A DNA stretch of 24,466 nucleotides from Veillonellaceae bacterium (lineage in GTDB: Bacteria > Bacillota_C > Negativicutes > Veillonellales > Veillonellaceae): positions 1-24,466 of the forward strand of contig CADFKY010000005.1 in the NCBI GenBank assembly GCA_902834965.1, written 5' to 3'. Of the stretch, positions 16,441-23,291 are shown in pieces. The position numbers and the translations under genes are program-made. The first letter of the stretch is position 1. The number at the start of each line of letters is the position of its first letter. The notes below the pieces were generated by a model. The model was given only the letters and a program-made list of their open reading frames with translations, did no database searches and was not told the origin of the DNA.

Positions 16441-17538
16441 ATGCTTTCAAAAAATGTAGACTTAAACAACACGGTGATCCTAGTAACGGGAGCCGCTGGA
16501 TTTGTGGGGGCTAATCTTGTTATGGCCCTGTTATCTGAAGCAGAAGGAACTCAAATTATCGGCATAGATTCTGTTAATGATTACTATGACGTGGCCTTAA
16601 AAGATTATCGATTGCAACAAATTGATGAGATGTGCAAAGATAATAAAAATACGTGGATATTTAAAAAAGGGAATATTGCAGATAAGGCCTTTATCGAAGA
16701 AGTTTTCTCTACTTATAAACCACGTATTGTTGTTAACTTAGCCGCACAAGCGGGTGTGCGTTATTCTATTACAAACCCTGATGCTTATATTGAGTCTAAT
16801 ATTATTGGTTTCTACAATATATTAGAGGCTTGTCGTCATTCTTATGATAACGGTGAAAGTGGGGTTGAGCACCTAGTTTATGCATCATCGTCTTCTGTAT
16901 ATGGAGCGAATAAACAAATTCCATACTCTACAGATCATAAAGTAGATAATCCGGTTTCTCTTTATGCAGCTACAAAAAAATCAAATGAATTATTGGCCTA
17001 TTCGTATGCCAAGTTATATAACATTCCTAGTACGGGACTTCGTTTCTTCACTGTATATGGTCCCGCAGGTCGTCCTGATATGGCGTACTTTGGCTTTACT
17101 AATACATTGCGTAGTGGCGGTACGATTAAAATCTTTAACTATGGCAATTGTAAACGTGACTTTACCTATATCGATGATATTGTAGAAGGCGTATCTAAAG
17201 TTATGTGTGCAGCACCTGAGCGTCGTAATGGAGCTGATGGTTTACCAGTGCCACCGTATGCTATTTATAATATTGGTAATAGTCATCCTGAAAATCTACT
17301 TGATTTTGTACGTATTCTTTCAGAGGAATTAATTTCTGCTGGTGTATTACCAGAGAATTACAATTTTGAAGAACATAAAGAATTAGTAGCAATGCAACCT
17401 GGTGATGTACCTGTAACCTATGCAGATACAAGTGCTCTAGAAGAAGATTTTGGATTCAAACCGAATACATCTTTACGCGAAGGGTTACGGAAATTTGCGA
17501 TATGGTATAAAGAATTTTATATGATGGAGGGCAAATAA
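16441..17538 (+). CDS. UDP-glucuronate 4-epimerase-like SDR
   Basis: This 365-residue extended SDR has TGAAGFVG (16-23), active-site serines at 149-152 (YASSSSVYG) and Y175-K179 (SLYAATK). IDSVNDYYDVALK (42-54), VYGPAGRPDMAYFGFT and KRDFTYIDDIVEGV are typical of UDP-glucuronate 4-epimerases (GalE1/Cap1J), which make UDP-galacturonate. The next gene makes UDP-glucuronate, supporting this substrate. I use ATG 16441, five bases after AAAGGAG, rather than in-frame ATG 16426, whose start would overlap that same site. The stop directly abuts the Ugd start. A UDP-glucose 4-epimerase or uronate decarboxylase is a less likely alternative. Confidence 0.87.
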   Translation: MLSKNVDLNNTVILVTGAAGFVGANLVMALLSEAEGTQIIGIDSVNDYYDVALKDYRLQQIDEMCKDNKNTWIFKKGNIADKAFIEEVFSTYKPRIVVNLAAQAGVRYSITNPDAYIESNIIGFYNILEACRHSYDNGESGVEHLVYASSSSVYGANKQIPYSTDHKVDNPVSLYAATKKSNELLAYSYAKLYNIPSTGLRFFTVYGPAGRPDMAYFGFTNTLRSGGTIKIFNYGNCKRDFTYIDDIVEGVSKVMCAAPERRNGADGLPVPPYAIYNIGNSHPENLLDFVRILSEELISAGVLPENYNFEEHKELVAMQPGDVPVTYADTSALEEDFGFKPNTSLREGLRKFAIWYKEFYMMEGK

Positions 17539-18705
17539 ATGAAGATTGCAATTGCTGGTACAGGCTATGTAGGCCTTTCAAATGGTGTTTTATTAGCACA
17601 ACATAATGAAGTGGTGGCCCTCGATATTATTCCTGAAAAGGTAGAGATGTTAAATCGCAAAGAGTCACCTATTGTAGATGCGGAACTGCAAGAATATTTA
17701 GGTACTAAAAAATTAAATTTTAAAGCTACATTAGATCCTGCTGAGGCTTTTAAAGGTGCTGATTATGTTATTATTTCAACTCCTACTAATTATGATCCTC
17801 AAAAGAATTTCTTTGACACATCTTCTGTAGAGCAAGTTATCAAAAAAGTATTAGATATCAATCCAGATGCTGTTATGGTTATCAAGTCAACAGTACCAGT
17901 TGGATATACAGCTCAAATGCGTAAAGAATTCAATACGGAAAACTTGATTTTTTCTCCAGAGTTCTTACGTGAAGGTAAAGCTTTATATGATAATTTACAT
18001 CCTTCCCGTATTGTAGTAGGGGAAGACTCTGAACGGGCCCGTCGCTTTGGTCAACTATTAGCTGATGGTGCCATTAAAGAAAATGTGCCTCAATTGTATA
18101 CAGATTCTACAGAAGCAGAAGCTATTAAATTATTTGCTAATACGTATTTAGCATTGCGCGTTGCTTACTTTAATGAGTTAGATTCTTATGCAGAGGTACG
18201 CGGTCTTAGTACTAGTCAAATCATTAATGGTGTATGTTTAGATCCTCGTATAGGGGACTTCTATAATAATCCATCCTTTGGTTATGGCGGTTATTGCTTA
18301 CCAAAAGATACTAAGCAATTATTAGCCAACTATAATGATGTACCACAAAATTTGATTTCTGCTATTGTTGATGCTAATAGAACTCGCAAGGATCACGTAG
18401 CCGACGTTATTATAGGAAAGAACCCAAAAATTGTTGGCATCTATCGCTTGACTATGAAAATGAACTCTGATAACTTTAGAGCATCTGCAATTCAAGGTGT
18501 AATGAAACGAATCAAAGCTAAGGGTATTGCAGTAGTTGTGTATGAACCGACTCTTGATGCAGAAGACTTCTTTAATTCACCTGTAATTCGTAACTTTGAA
18601 GATTTTAAACGTGTTAGTGATGTTATAGTAGCTAACCGTTGGGATAAGAGTTTAGACGATGTGAAGGATAAAGTTTACACAAGAGATATTTTTGATCGCG
18701 ATTAA
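17539..18705 (+). CDS. ugd: UDP-glucose 6-dehydrogenase
   Basis: This 388-residue NAD-dependent enzyme oxidises UDP-glucose twice to UDP-glucuronate, supplying uronic acid for the capsule and substrate for the upstream epimerase. The N-terminal Rossmann motif is [10 protein letters not shown] (7-16), the EFLREG motif is at 141-146, and the catalytic cysteine is C253 in [12 protein letters not shown]. The length matches the short bacterial Ugd class (about 388 residues, as in E. coli). UDP-mannose/ManNAc dehydrogenases share the fold, but the [12 protein letters not shown] sequence and short N-terminus fit Ugd. The start is immediately after the epimerase stop with GGAGGG seven bases upstream. 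Confidence 0.95.
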   Translation: MKIAIAGTGYVGLSNGVLLAQHNEVVALDIIPEKVEMLNRKESPIVDAELQEYLGTKKLNFKATLDPAEAFKGADYVIISTPTNYDPQKNFFDTSSVEQVIKKVLDINPDAVMVIKSTVPVGYTAQMRKEFNTENLIFSPEFLREGKALYDNLHPSRIVVGEDSERARRFGQLLADGAIKENVPQLYTDSTEAEAIKLFANTYLALRVAYFNELDSYAEVRGLSTSQIINGVCLDPRIGDFYNNPSFGYGGYCLPKDTKQLLANYNDVPQNLISAIVDANRTRKDHVADVIIGKNPKIVGIYRLTMKMNSDNFRASAIQGVMKRIKAKGIAVVVYEPTLDAEDFFNSPVIRNFEDFKRVSDVIVANRWDKSLDDVKDKVYTRDIFDRD

Positions 18706-18741
18706 TATAAGTATATGTATTATGGCGTTTAGGAGAGTAGT

Positions 18742-19188
18742 ATGAAACGTTGGATACTATATATCCTGTTAGGGCTAATTGTATTTTTTATATGGGATAA
18801 TTCGATGCAGAATGGTGGATCATCAGATGGATTTAGTTTGCTTTTTGCAGAGACTTTTGTTCCTATAGTTAATAAATTAGGCTTTCATGGAAATATATGG
18901 ACCTTGAATAGGATTGTTCGAAAATTAGCACATCTCACAGAATTTACAATCCTTGGTAGTGTTTTATATACGATTCTGCGTCGATATATTACATATGGCA
19001 CAGTAATAAAAACGATAGGTTTAGGAATGTTGATAGCTAGTCTTGATGAATTTATACAATTATTCTCACCGGGTCGTAGCTCTCAGTTCTCTGATATTTT
19101 GATAGACACAGTAGGTGTTGTTATTGGTATTCTAGTGGTAAAATTAGTATATTATATGGGGGATAAGAGAAGTACATTTAAAAATTAA
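18742..19188 (+). CDS. VanZ-family membrane protein
   Basis: This 148-residue small membrane protein has about four helices. VanZ-family marks are KLAHLTEFTILG (basic residue, Ala-His, Glu-Phe) and SLDEFIQLFSPGRSSQFSDILIDTVG (DExxQ followed by the arginine-rich loop and SDxxxD). VanZ relatives affect teicoplanin susceptibility and often lie at the ends of capsule or exopolysaccharide operons; their biochemical role is unknown. AGGAGAG precedes ATG 18742, and the gap from ugd is 36 bases. It is the last gene of the operon, followed by a perfect terminator. Confidence 0.88.
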   Translation: MKRWILYILLGLIVFFIWDNSMQNGGSSDGFSLLFAETFVPIVNKLGFHGNIWTLNRIVRKLAHLTEFTILGSVLYTILRRYITYGTVIKTIGLGMLIASLDEFIQLFSPGRSSQFSDILIDTVGVVIGILVVKLVYYMGDKRSTFKN

Positions 19189-19213
19189 ATTGTTAATAAT
19201 ATACAGATGAGTG

Positions 19214-19252
19214 AAAAATACCTCATAATCGTAATGATTATGAGGTATTTTT
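19214..19252 (+). terminator. Terminator of the polysaccharide operon
   Basis: A perfect 17-base inverted repeat (19214-19230 with 19236-19252) surrounds the five-base loop GTAAT. The stem starts with five A and ends with five T, so it can act in either direction. It lies 26 bases after the VanZ-like stop. Confidence 0.9.
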
Positions 19253-19329
19253 AATGAAGGTGAGATGAAAATATAAATAATATATTAAATAAACGTATTA
19301 TAATTTATCTATTTTTATATAAAAACCAC

Positions 19330-19358
19330 TATACAAGCTACTTTTACCTTGATATAAT
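19330..19358 (+). promoter_or_regulatory. Promoter of the CpsB-like gene
   Basis: TATACA (19330-19335) and TATAAT (19353-19358) are separated by exactly 17 bases, giving four of six and six of six matches to the housekeeping consensus. Transcription would start near 19365 and give a leader of about 88 bases. Within the leader lie an imperfect 18-base-period repeat (19396-19408 and 19414-19426, 11 of 13 identical) and a 15-codon open frame (19393-19440) that is not convincingly translated. Confidence 0.55.
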
Positions 19359-19452
19359 CATGAATAGAAAATGAAAAGTAAATGAGAAGAACATGAATTT
19401 TATAAAGGGGACGAATTCTGTAAAGGATTATCGTAAGTAGAAGGGAAAGAAT

Positions 19453-20256
19453 ATGAATCGCGTGGTTGACTTACATGGTTGCATTTTGCCAGCTGTGTTA
19501 GGGCCTCAAGGGCCACAAACAATGGCAGAATCAGTAAAAATGATAAAATCCTTGGCTGAACAAGGAATTACAGATATTTTTAGTACACCTGATGTAACAG
19601 TATCTATGGATATGAATACATGGGATGAAATGGAAACAACATTGAATGATGTAAAACTTGCAGTAGGGGAGCAACAAGTGGATGTTACTATTCACAGTGG
19701 TGCTCGCGTTTTACTTTGTGATGAAATGGTTGAATATATCGTTGCTCATCGCAATCAGTATCTGTTGGGTAATAGCCATTTTATGTTAGTAGCATTACCT
19801 GAAAATAGTAAGGTTCATCATATTAATGCATGGTTGCTAAGCTTACTAGATATGGGCATTGTTCCTATCATTAGTGAAGTAGAAACGCATCGCCAATTAT
19901 TTACAAAACCAGAACAGTTATTGGAATGGGTAGATAAAGGAATTTTAATTCAATGTAACATGGCATCCTTTAATCATAGTAATGCTAACTATCATAGAGC
20001 GTTCGAATTATATCGTAATGGATTAATTCACTTCTTTGGCACTGGTTATTGTAGTGAAAGTGATGTACAAGCGCATCAAGGGTATGTAGAAGCTATTTCT
20101 AAATTAGACAGTACATACAAAAAAGATTTGTTGCCAAATATTCATCTCAATGAGCGTGATCTTTTAGCTGATCGCACATTCTATCCAACTGTTCCATCTA
20201 GTTGGGTAGGTCAAAAGTCTAATTTCTTGACTCGTCTATTTGGTTTTACATTATAA
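19453..20256 (+). CDS. CpsB/YwqE-like PHP-domain protein with lost metal ligands (probable pseudophosphatase)
   Basis: This 267-residue protein aligns along its whole length with CpsB-type manganese-dependent tyrosine phosphatases, which normally dephosphorylate CpsD. The fold landmarks are intact, but the metal site is not. The HxH near the N-terminus is HGC (H8, C10), the following DDG is VLG, and the TPH/TSH motif is STPD (D47). GAE is GAR (R85), the buried glutamate is alanine (around A114), PVIAHIER is PIISEVET (E142 for His), and ASDMHN is GTGYCS (G198 and C200 for Asp and His). Only H8 survives. It has its own promoter and terminator, outside the capsule operon and 14 kb from the kinase-like gene. 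GAAGGGAAAG precedes ATG 19453. No frameshift or stop is seen, so the gene seems maintained. Confidence 0.82.
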   Translation: MNRVVDLHGCILPAVLGPQGPQTMAESVKMIKSLAEQGITDIFSTPDVTVSMDMNTWDEMETTLNDVKLAVGEQQVDVTIHSGARVLLCDEMVEYIVAHRNQYLLGNSHFMLVALPENSKVHHINAWLLSLLDMGIVPIISEVETHRQLFTKPEQLLEWVDKGILIQCNMASFNHSNANYHRAFELYRNGLIHFFGTGYCSESDVQAHQGYVEAISKLDSTYKKDLLPNIHLNERDLLADRTFYPTVPSSWVGQKSNFLTRLFGFTL

Positions 20257-20261
20257 TTTAT

Positions 20262-20313
20262 ATAGGTTCTTTTATTCATGCTGTATTGGCATGGCTAAAA
20301 GGACCTATTTTTA
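20262..20313 (+). terminator. Terminator after the CpsB-like gene
   Basis: Thirteen paired bases (20262-20274 with 20296-20308, one G-T wobble) enclose a second inner stem CATGC/GCATG. A short T-run follows at 20308-20312. It lies six bases after the stop codon. Confidence 0.8.
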
Positions 20314-20326
20314 CTTTATATTGTAT
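20311..20326 (+). promoter_or_regulatory. NrdR box 1 (candidate)
   Basis: The 16-mer centred on CTTTATATTG matches the NrdR consensus core CwATATATwG at nine of ten positions. NrdR is the repressor of ribonucleotide reductase genes across bacteria. It lies just upstream of the -35 box of the nrdD promoter, one of a pair with the box at 20343. Confidence 0.6.
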
Positions 20327-20332
20327 TTGTTC

Positions 20333-20361
20333 TTGAAAACAACCACCATATATAGTATACT
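20333..20361 (+). promoter_or_regulatory. Promoter of nrdDG
   Basis: TTGAAA (20333-20338), a 17-base spacer and TATACT (20356-20361) form a near-consensus housekeeping promoter (four of six and five of six matches). Transcription would start about 20368, giving a leader of roughly 134 bases before nrdD. The second NrdR-like box lies in the spacer and touches the -10 element, so a bound repressor would block polymerase. Confidence 0.72.
20343..20358 (+). promoter_or_regulatory. NrdR box 2 (candidate)
   Basis: The core CCATATATAG matches CwATATATwG at nine of ten positions. Its centre is 32 bases from box 1 (16 bases between the two 16-mers), the three-helical-turn spacing typical of tandem NrdR boxes. 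It overlaps the promoter spacer and -10 element. Confidence 0.68.
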
Positions 20362-20424
20362 GAGTTAGCGGTAAAAAATAGAGAGTTTAGTCATAATTCT
20401 TTACATTTTTACATATAAATTTAT

Positions 20425-20451
20425 AAAAAGTATGGTTTTCCATACTTTTTT
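20425..20451 (+). terminator. Terminator-like hairpin in the nrdD leader
   Basis: Eleven perfect pairs (20425-20435 with 20440-20450) close a TTTT loop, followed by a T-run ending at 20451. It lies about 57 bases after the predicted start of transcription and 51 bases before nrdD, so full-length nrdD mRNA must read through it. AGCGGTAA occurs on both sides (20367-20374 and 20473-20480), and a perfect palindrome TATAAATTTATA abuts its 5' arm (20414-20425). It could be an attenuator, or it could simply be inefficient because its stem is AT-rich. Confidence 0.6.
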
Positions 20452-20501
20452 CTATGTCTTAACATATATTTCAGCGGTAACAAAATGGGGAGGTTGCCAA
20501 T

Positions 20502-22652
20502 ATGTTGCAGGTCATTAAACGGGATGGTACAAAGGTACCATTTGATAAGAATAAGATTGCTTTGGCTATAGAAAAAGCTGAGCATAGTAGTACAGGGTTG
20601 TACGAAGAGGGGTTGGCACAGCGTATTGCTGATGAAATTGAAGAATATGCTACAAAGCTCCAAAAAGACATGACAATTTATGCTATTGAAGATCAAGTGT
20701 ATTATAAGTTGATTGAGTATCATAATCCTGCAACGGCACGTGCCTATGAAGGTTACAAAGCTGTTCAAGCTTTTAAACGTCGTCAAAATACTACTGATGA
20801 TGATGTAATCGGTTTATTAGATCGCAGTAATGTCAGCGTTCTCGATGAAAACTCTAATAAGGATGCTGCTATCGTATCTACACAACGTGATTTAATTGCC
20901 GGTGAAGTATCTAAGGATATTGCTCGTCGTAAATTAATTCCTACAGATATTTTAGAAGCCCATGATAGTGGTGCAATCCACTTCCATGACATGGATTATA
21001 TTATCCAGCCTATGTTTAACTGTTGCTTGATCAATTTGGAAGATATGCTAACAAATGGTACGGTTATCAATGGTAAGAAAATTGATACACCTAAATCTTT
21101 CCAAGTTGCATGTACAGTAACAACGCAAATTATTGCACAAGTTGCATCTGGTCAATACGGCGGTCAAAGTATTAATGGTATCGATCGCATCTTGGCGCCA
21201 TTCGTACGTAAATCTTACGAAAAAATCCTTAACAATGTTATTGAAGAACAAGTTGAGATTTACGGGATGGAACCAAATATGGAAAAAGCCCGTGAAATTG
21301 CGTGGAAACGTACGCGTAAAGAGGTTAAGGATGGCATCCAAACTATCCAATATCAAATCAATACATTGATGACTACAAATGGTCAATCTCCATTTGTTAC
21401 ATTGTTCATGTATTTTAAACCTGATTATGAATATGCTAAAGAGGCTGCTCTTATTACAGAAGAGATTTTACGACAACGCATTAAGGGTGTAAAAAATGAA
21501 GCTGATGTATATATTACGCCAGCATTCCCTAAATTGATTTATGTTCTTGATGAACATAATGTAACGCCTGATAGTCCATATTACTATTTAACTGAACTTG
21601 CTGCACAATGTACGGCTAAACGCATGTATCCAGATTACATTTCTGCTAAGAAGATGAAGGAAAACTATGAAGGTAATGTATTTAGCCCCATGGGATGTCG
21701 TTCTTTCTTATCTCCTTGGAAGGATGAAAAGGGGAACTATAAGTTTGATGGGCGCTTTAATATGGGCGTTGTAAGTTTGAACTTACCTCAAATTGGTATC
21801 TTAGCTCGCGGTAGTGAAGAAAGATTCTTTGAAATTTTAGATAAACGTCTTGAATTAGCGGAAAAAGCATTACTATTACGCTATAACTTATTAAAGGATG
21901 TAGTAAGTGATGTATCGCCAATTCATTGGCAACACGGTGCTATTGCGCGCCTAAAAAAAGGAGAGAAAATCGCTCGCTTCCTTACTGGTGGTTATGCAAC
22001 AATTTCTCTTGGCTACATCGGTATTTATGAAGCAACTCGATTGATTACCGGTGAGTCTAACACAGGTGAAAAAGGTCGTGTATTTGCGATGAAAATTATG
22101 GATCGTTTAAATGATGCTATCAATCTATGGCATGATAAACATAATCTTGGCTTTGGTTTATATGGTACACCTGCTGAAAGCTTAACAAATCGATTCTCTT
22201 CTCTAGATCGTGCTCGCTTTGGTGTAATTGAAGATATTACTGATAAAGGGTATTACACTAATAGTTATCACGTTAATGTTCGTGAAGAAATCAATGTATT
22301 TGATAAGTTTAATTTTGAATCTGAATTCCAAAAGAAATCGACTGGCGGTTGTATTTCCTATGCGGAAATTCCGAATATGACTAACAATATCCCAGCTGTT
22401 TTGACTATGATTCAATATATTTATGATCATATTTCTTATGCTGAGTTTAATACCAAGTCCGACTACTGTCACGAATGTGGTTTTGATGGTGAAATTAAGG
22501 TCAATGAACATAATGAATGGGAATGTCCTCGTTGCCACAACACAAACCGCGATAAATTAACTGTAATTCGTCGTACTTGTGGTTATTTAGGTGAAAACTT
22601 CTGGAATGAAGGACGTACGAAAGAAATCAAAGATCGTGTAATGCATATCTAA
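20502..22652 (+). CDS. nrdD: Anaerobic (class III) ribonucleoside-triphosphate reductase
   Basis: This 716-residue glycyl-radical enzyme reduces ribonucleoside triphosphates to deoxy forms without oxygen. An ATP-cone regulatory domain occupies about 1-90 (VIKRDGTKVPFDKNKI). The catalytic thiyl-radical cysteine is most likely C399 in SPMGCRSFL. The C-terminal zinc site is C656, C659, C675 and C678, and the glycyl radical is G694 in RRTCGYLG. The length and motifs are complete. It starts at ATG 20502, eight bases after GGGGAGG. The activase NrdG is encoded 139 bases downstream. Control by NrdR is expected from the two boxes upstream and from the ATP-cone in the enzyme itself. Confidence 0.97.
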   Translation: MLQVIKRDGTKVPFDKNKIALAIEKAEHSSTGLYEEGLAQRIADEIEEYATKLQKDMTIYAIEDQVYYKLIEYHNPATARAYEGYKAVQAFKRRQNTTDDDVIGLLDRSNVSVLDENSNKDAAIVSTQRDLIAGEVSKDIARRKLIPTDILEAHDSGAIHFHDMDYIIQPMFNCCLINLEDMLTNGTVINGKKIDTPKSFQVACTVTTQIIAQVASGQYGGQSINGIDRILAPFVRKSYEKILNNVIEEQVEIYGMEPNMEKAREIAWKRTRKEVKDGIQTIQYQINTLMTTNGQSPFVTLFMYFKPDYEYAKEAALITEEILRQRIKGVKNEADVYITPAFPKLIYVLDEHNVTPDSPYYYLTELAAQCTAKRMYPDYISAKKMKENYEGNVFSPMGCRSFLSPWKDEKGNYKFDGRFNMGVVSLNLPQIGILARGSEERFFEILDKRLELAEKALLLRYNLLKDVVSDVSPIHWQHGAIARLKKGEKIARFLTGGYATISLGYIGIYEATRLITGESNTGEKGRVFAMKIMDRLNDAINLWHDKHNLGFGLYGTPAESLTNRFSSLDRARFGVIEDITDKGYYTNSYHVNVREEINVFDKFNFESEFQKKSTGGCISYAEIPNMTNNIPAVLTMIQYIYDHISYAEFNTKSDYCHECGFDGEIKVNEHNEWECPRCHNTNRDKLTVIRRTCGYLGENFWNEGRTKEIKDRVMHI

Positions 22653-22685
22653 TACTAGATAGCATTAATTAAAATTCTATACATG

Positions 22686-22716
22686 GTAAAAGCTGTGCCT
22701 TAGGCACAGCTTTTAC
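22686..22716 (+). terminator. Hairpin between nrdD and nrdG (partial terminator)
   Basis: Fourteen perfect pairs (22686-22699 with 22703-22716) enclose a three-base TTA loop, with a GC-rich core GCTGTGCC. Only four T follow inside the stem's 3' arm, so it may stop only part of the transcripts, or protect the nrdD 3' end while nrdG is read at a lower level. I see no clear separate nrdG promoter. Confidence 0.6.
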
Positions 22717-22791
22717 TGTATTTATGAGAAATTGAAAGATATCTATATAGTGTTAGTCAAAGTTGATAACCACACTACTATGGGGGTAATT

Positions 22792-23289
22792 ATGAGATAT
22801 GGGCAAATAAGACAATATGATATTGCCAATGGAGAAGGAATTCGTACATCTATATTCGTAACAGGGTGTACACATTGTTGTTATAACTGTTTTAATGAAG
22901 AGTATCAAGATTTCAATGCCGGTAAAGAATGGACTCAAGCTGAAACTAATCTAGTTGTTTCTTATGTGAAAAATCCTACATGCTCAGGTTTAACCTTGTT
23001 AGGTGGAGAGCCTTTTCAAAATGTACAAGGTTTATTACCTGTGATACGAGCAGTCCGTGCAGCAGCACCAGAAAAGAAAATTTGGGCCTATTCAGGGTAT
23101 GAAATAGATGATATCTTAGAAGATGAGTTGAGAAGCACTTTGCTACACGAAATTGATATTCTCGTGGATGGTCGCTTTGTAGATGAACTTAAAGATCCAG
23201 CATTACGTTTTAGAGGTTCATCTAATCAACGCATTATAGATGTTAAGAAAACATTAGAATCTGGTGAAGTCGTATTAGCAATGGAGTAA
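22792..23289 (+). CDS. nrdG: Anaerobic ribonucleotide reductase activating protein (radical SAM)
   Basis: This is a 166-residue radical SAM activase that puts the glycyl radical on NrdD. The 4Fe-4S cluster ligands are C26, C30 and C33 in GCTHCCYNC (CxxxCxxC), and the SAM-binding GGEP motif is in TLLGGEPFQN. I place the start at ATG 22792 with GGGGG five bases upstream (22782-22786). Upstream in-frame starts at TTG 22732 and ATG 22780 would add residues before the conserved QIRQYDIANGEGIRTS N-terminus and lack ribosome sites. The length matches typical NrdG (150-180). It is followed two bases later by the ClC gene, with which it may share a transcript. Confidence 0.95.
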   Translation: MRYGQIRQYDIANGEGIRTSIFVTGCTHCCYNCFNEEYQDFNAGKEWTQAETNLVVSYVKNPTCSGLTLLGGEPFQNVQGLLPVIRAVRAAAPEKKIWAYSGYEIDDILEDELRSTLLHEIDILVDGRFVDELKDPALRFRGSSNQRIIDVKKTLESGEVVLAME

Positions 23290-23291
23290 GT

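Noticed and set aside
20368..20501. Cobalamin or other large riboswitch before nrdD
   Set aside because: The stretch before the leader hairpin is only about 57 bases and shows no B12-box or other recognised aptamer signature.
22732..22791. Upstream in-frame starts for nrdG (TTG 22732, ATG 22780)
   Set aside because: They add non-conserved residues and have no ribosome site; GGGGG sits correctly before ATG 22792.
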